A stretch of DNA of 36,449 nt from Maribacter ulvicola (GTDB lineage Bacteria; Bacteroidota; Bacteroidia; Flavobacteriales; Flavobacteriaceae), in NCBI RefSeq assembly GCF_900155985.1, contig NZ_FTMA01000014.1:1-36449 (forward strand). Direction: 5' to 3'. Positions 34,071 through 36,449 of the stretch are shown here, piece by piece. A program made the position numbers and the translations under genes. Numbering within the stretch: the first letter of the stretch is position 1; every line of letters starts with the position of its first letter. Under the pieces are notes generated by a model. It ran no database searches and was not told the origin of the DNA. It worked only from the letters and a program-made list of their open reading frames with translations.

Positions 34071-34106
34071 TTACACATATTTCTGATTATTTCGGAATAT
34101 GTGTAA
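34071..34106 (+). promoter_or_regulatory. Hairpin at the front of leader B
   Basis: TTACACATATT (34071-34081) and AATATGTGTAA (34096-34106) form a perfect 11-bp stem around a 14-nt loop ending CGG. It has the same geometry as the hairpin at 32060-32095. Two bases that differ between the copies are compensated (TTAC/GTAA against TTGT/GCAA), which suggests the structure is selected. Confidence 0.7.
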
Positions 34107-34119
34107 TTGTGTACATATA
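34097..34119 (+). promoter_or_regulatory. Conserved cassette leader, copy B
   Basis: ATATGTGTAATTGTGTACAT then ATA, 5 nt (CAATT) and GTT at 34125. It is 22/23 identical to copy A. The cargo ATG is at 34154. Confidence 0.8.
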
Positions 34120-34124
34120 CAATT

Positions 34125-36304
34125 GTTATATGCAAGCTGAATAAAACAAGAAAATGGAATATAATCAAGAACAAACCAATGGATTCTTTGAAGCTGTAGA
34201 ATCTTTAAAAAAATACAGAAGAGCAGACTTAATTGATACTAGAGGAAGAAGTCTTTTAAAAGAGCTCTATACAGACCTTTTACCAAATGATTATATTTTA
34301 CAAAAATCTTTAAAGCAAAATACAACCTTTTTGATTGGTAGAAAAGGAACAGGTAAATCAACCATTTTTTTAAGAATAGAGCAGGAATTGCGTGATATGA
34401 AAGGTTATCTTCCTTGCTATCTTGATGTTAAAACGATTTATGAATCCTCCCAAACAAAACTTGCAAGAATAAATGGGGTCGAACAACTATTATCGCCAGA
34501 AATTCTTGAAAAATACTTAGTGGAAAGAGCATTTATTCAAAATGTTTTATCAGCTATAATTCTAGAAGTAACCAAGAAATTTGACTCAAAAGTTGATAAG
34601 CTACTTGAATTAATTGGAGTTACCCAAGTAGAAGCTGTAAAAGAAAAATTAGCGGAATTAAAGAACAACATAGAAGATAATAAATATTTGGAGGATATAG
34701 AAATACCTATACTTCAAAAAATAAATACTACACAAAAAACTACAAACGAAAACTCAAAAGAACGGAATATAGCAGTTAAAGGAGCCAAAGGTGAAGCAGG
34801 AATTGGAGCAGATGGAATTAAAGGTAGTATTGGAACAGATTCAGGAATTGATTGGAAAAAAGGTTCGAAGAAAATATCTGAAAATGAAGATAATTTTTCC
34901 AATATTTTTCTTAAAGTATTCCAAATAAAAGAAATAATTATTGGTATCAAAGAGGCTCTATCAATATTAAACATAAGACATCTTTATATTTTGTTGGATG
35001 ATTTTTCAGAGATTGATGATGAATCAATTATTACATTCGTTGATGTTATTCTTGCTCCACTAAATAATTGGTCTGACGAATTCATTAAATTCAAGGTTGC
35101 AGCTTATCCAAATAGAATTTATTATGGTAAAATTGACCCTGGAAAAATCGACACAATTAATTTGGATTTTTACAACTTATATTCAGAATTTGACAGAGAT
35201 AAAATGGAATCGAATGCTATCGATTTCACCAAAAGAATTTTAGAGAAAAGATTCAATAAATATGTTGGCTCAACAGTAGAGACCTTTTTTGACACTTCAA
35301 AAAATTCTATTGAAAATTATTATGAGATGCTGTTTAACGCCTCGATGAATGTACCAAGAATTTTGGGATATATTCTTTCATATTGTTATCAAAGTAGAAT
35401 AATTTATAACAATAAAATTACCAAAAGTGATATTGAATCTGCTTCTCAAAGGTATTATGATGAAAAAATATTCTCTTTTTTTGAAACTACAACGCATTCA
35501 CTAATTTCAATTGACGAAAAAATTTCAGTTCTTCAGTTAAAAAGCTTATTAAATCTTTTCATCAATAAATCAAAAGATATAAAGCGTAGAATTACGACAA
35601 ATGATTTAAAAGGTTCTATCTACACTATAAAAGAGCCTTTTACAAGTCATTTTCATTTCGACCCAAGATTTGAAGATTTCCTTAAGACTTTGGAATTAAA
35701 TTTTTTCATAAGCAAGTATAATGACCTTAGTGATAAAGATGGAACTCCTGTTTCAATTTACTCTTTAAATTATGGTCTATGTAAAAAAGAAAATATTTTT
35801 TGGGGTAAACCAAAAGGTTCCAAATACAGAAAATATTTTATAGAAAGACCATTTAATTATAATAAGCTAATTACAGAGTTTCTTTCAAACGCAAGAAGAA
35901 TTATTTGTTCAAATATTGATTGTAAAAAACAATTCGAAATAGAAGACCTCAAATTTTTAGAGTTTACTAATTATAAATGTAATAAATGCCAGTCAGAAGT
36001 AATTATTGAAACTCTAGCAGAAGATATTAGAGAACAAATAGCAAAAATAGACCGAAGCAAAATGTTACCAGTTCCAGAAGTAAAAATCTTAAAGGAACTG
36101 CAGAACTCAGATACGGAATTATATGCTAGAGATATAGCTCAAGAGGTGGATTATTCAGGTCAACTAATTGGTTGGAGAGCGAAAAAACTAGATGAAACTC
36201 ACGATTTAATCGAAAGAGAAAAAGAAGTCGGAAAAATATATAAATACACACTATCCGAAAAAGGAAAAGTATTCTTTACGGGTAATTAAAAGCCAGCATA
36301 TAAC
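34125..36304 (+). mobile_element. Candidate gene cassette B (ATPase cargo)
   Basis: The unit starts GTTATATGCAAGC (34125-34137) and ends GCCAGCATATAAC (36292-36304), an inverted repeat with 11 of 13 matches and a perfect outer 9. The final AAC is also the first triplet of the 148-bp repeat that ends the window. One gene fills the unit. The same order (leader, 5 nt, GTT, gene, AAC, 148-bp repeat) is seen in mirror image for cassette A. Confidence 0.6.
34154..36289 (+). CDS. P-loop ATPase with Gly-repeat insert, zinc ribbon and C-terminal helix-turn-helix
   Basis: A 711-residue soluble protein. The Walker A motif is GRKGTGKST (62-70), in a context (LLPNDYILQKSLKQNTTFLI) typical of standalone P-loop ATPases; Walker B is LYILLDD (277-283). 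Between them lies a coiled-coil-like part and a collagen-like Gly-rich insert at about 210-231 (GAKGEAGIGADGIKGS). After the ATPase core is a helical region, then a four-Cys zinc ribbon (C585, C590, C609, C612) and a C-terminal winged-helix-like segment (about 640-711: DIAQEVDYSGQLIGWRAKKL, ending TLSEKGKVFFTGN). It has no signal peptide. Nucleotide binding coupled to a DNA- or RNA-reading tail suggests a sensing or defence role, but I know no characterised homologue. Very AT-rich, single gene of cassette B. Confidence 0.75.
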   Translation: MEYNQEQTNGFFEAVESLKKYRRADLIDTRGRSLLKELYTDLLPNDYILQKSLKQNTTFLIGRKGTGKSTIFLRIEQELRDMKGYLPCYLDVKTIYESSQTKLARINGVEQLLSPEILEKYLVERAFIQNVLSAIILEVTKKFDSKVDKLLELIGVTQVEAVKEKLAELKNNIEDNKYLEDIEIPILQKINTTQKTTNENSKERNIAVKGAKGEAGIGADGIKGSIGTDSGIDWKKGSKKISENEDNFSNIFLKVFQIKEIIIGIKEALSILNIRHLYILLDDFSEIDDESIITFVDVILAPLNNWSDEFIKFKVAAYPNRIYYGKIDPGKIDTINLDFYNLYSEFDRDKMESNAIDFTKRILEKRFNKYVGSTVETFFDTSKNSIENYYEMLFNASMNVPRILGYILSYCYQSRIIYNNKITKSDIESASQRYYDEKIFSFFETTTHSLISIDEKISVLQLKSLLNLFINKSKDIKRRITTNDLKGSIYTIKEPFTSHFHFDPRFEDFLKTLELNFFISKYNDLSDKDGTPVSIYSLNYGLCKKENIFWGKPKGSKYRKYFIERPFNYNKLITEFLSNARRIICSNIDCKKQFEIEDLKFLEFTNYKCNKCQSEVIIETLAEDIREQIAKIDRSKMLPVPEVKILKELQNSDTELYARDIAQEVDYSGQLIGWRAKKLDETHDLIEREKEVGKIYKYTLSEKGKVFFTGN

Positions 36305-36449
36305 AAAGAACTGAGGTAAAAAACAAATATATTCTTCCTTAATCTGAGACAATAGTATTCTAGGCTCATAGATTCAAAAAACAGATTCTTGAGCTTTTTT
36401 TATTCAATGTATCCGCTATTTATCTAGGCAATATAGAAACGTAAGTTTC
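36302..36449. repeat. Right copy of 148-bp inverted terminal repeat (3' flank of cassette B)
   Basis: Reverse complement of bases 1-148 with one mismatch. It begins AACAAAGAACTGAGG, 12 bases after the ATPase stop codon, and runs to the window end at GAAACGTAAGTTTC, which can fold as a 5-bp hairpin with a GTAA loop. Two TCTAGGC boxes lie at about 36359-36365 and 36423-36429. Confidence 0.95.
36364..36401 (+). terminator. Possible weak terminator inside the right repeat
   Basis: GCTCA pairs with TGAGC, followed by seven T, 75 bases after the ATPase stop. It is the mirror copy of the structure at 49-86. Confidence 0.35.

Noticed and set aside
32114..36304. Classical class 1-type integron array
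   Set aside because: No intI gene, no canonical attC consensus, and cassettes point in opposite directions at the two ends of the window; only the boundary logic is similar.
1..36449. Linear plasmid or phage genome with terminal inverted repeats
   Set aside because: Almost all genes are chromosomal housekeeping or envelope functions, with no replication, packaging or telomere-resolution gene; the repeats are better explained as multicopy cassette flanks at a sequence break.

Overview
The window looks like chromosome of a marine-type Bacteroidota, most likely family Flavobacteriaceae (Maribacter/Zobellia-like; this is inference from gene content, since no rRNA is present). It is AT-rich, start codons usually lack a Shine-Dalgarno sequence, many proteins carry short lipoprotein signals ending in SC/FSC/ASC, and there are many Bacteroidota-typical families: 2TM, LytS/LytTR, the LETM1-related protein, DUF4331, a tricorn-type S41 protease and a sortilin-like beta-propeller.

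Layout. (1) 1-1062: an accessory gene (DUF4238) on the minus strand, bounded by a repeat that forms the window end and by a conserved leader. (2) 1319-5347: a LytS-type histidine kinase fused to a 2TM domain, a decayed PNPOx-family pseudogene, four small 2TM proteins and a LytTR response regulator. (3) 5553-9865: a LETM1-related protein, two DUF4331 proteins and a TPR lipoprotein. (4) 10098-15314: an RND/MMPL exporter and a DUF547 protein on the minus strand, then a divergent glycosyltransferase/VOC pair; the divergent spacer holds a perfect 18-bp palindrome and a 12-bp inverted repeat. (5) 15582-24365, all minus strand: ECF sigma/RskA-type anti-sigma pair, Cu-Zn SOD, YceI, DUF2490, S9 peptidase and a 1078-residue sortilin-like beta-propeller. 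(6) 24476-28020: a 3.5-kb array of ten repeat units with no convincing gene. (7) 28042-32027: a TPMT-like methyltransferase and a tricorn protease homologue. (8) 32060-36449: a second accessory zone with two more leader-type cassettes (small membrane protein + ECF sigma + membrane partner; a 711-residue P-loop ATPase with zinc ribbon and C-terminal helix-turn-helix), separated by the 3' remnant of an IS1182-like transposase gene.

The most unusual signal is a shared architecture around the three accessory modules. Each is preceded by a 23-bp near-identical leader, exactly 5 nt, then GTT. Two of the modules end in an AAC that closes an inverted repeat specific to that module (GTTAGCAAAC/GTTTGCTAAC; GTTATATGC/GCATATAAC); the third has a weaker match. 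In two modules the AAC is the first triplet of the same 148-bp sequence, and these two copies form the inverted ends of the window. This resembles the GTTRRRY/RYYYAAC logic of integron cassettes and attC sites, although the sequences do not fit the canonical attC consensus and no integrase lies in the window. It is proposed here as a possible flavobacterial gene-cassette system. The inverted window ends probably reflect an assembly or window break inside this multicopy cassette flank rather than a linear replicon; that is inference.
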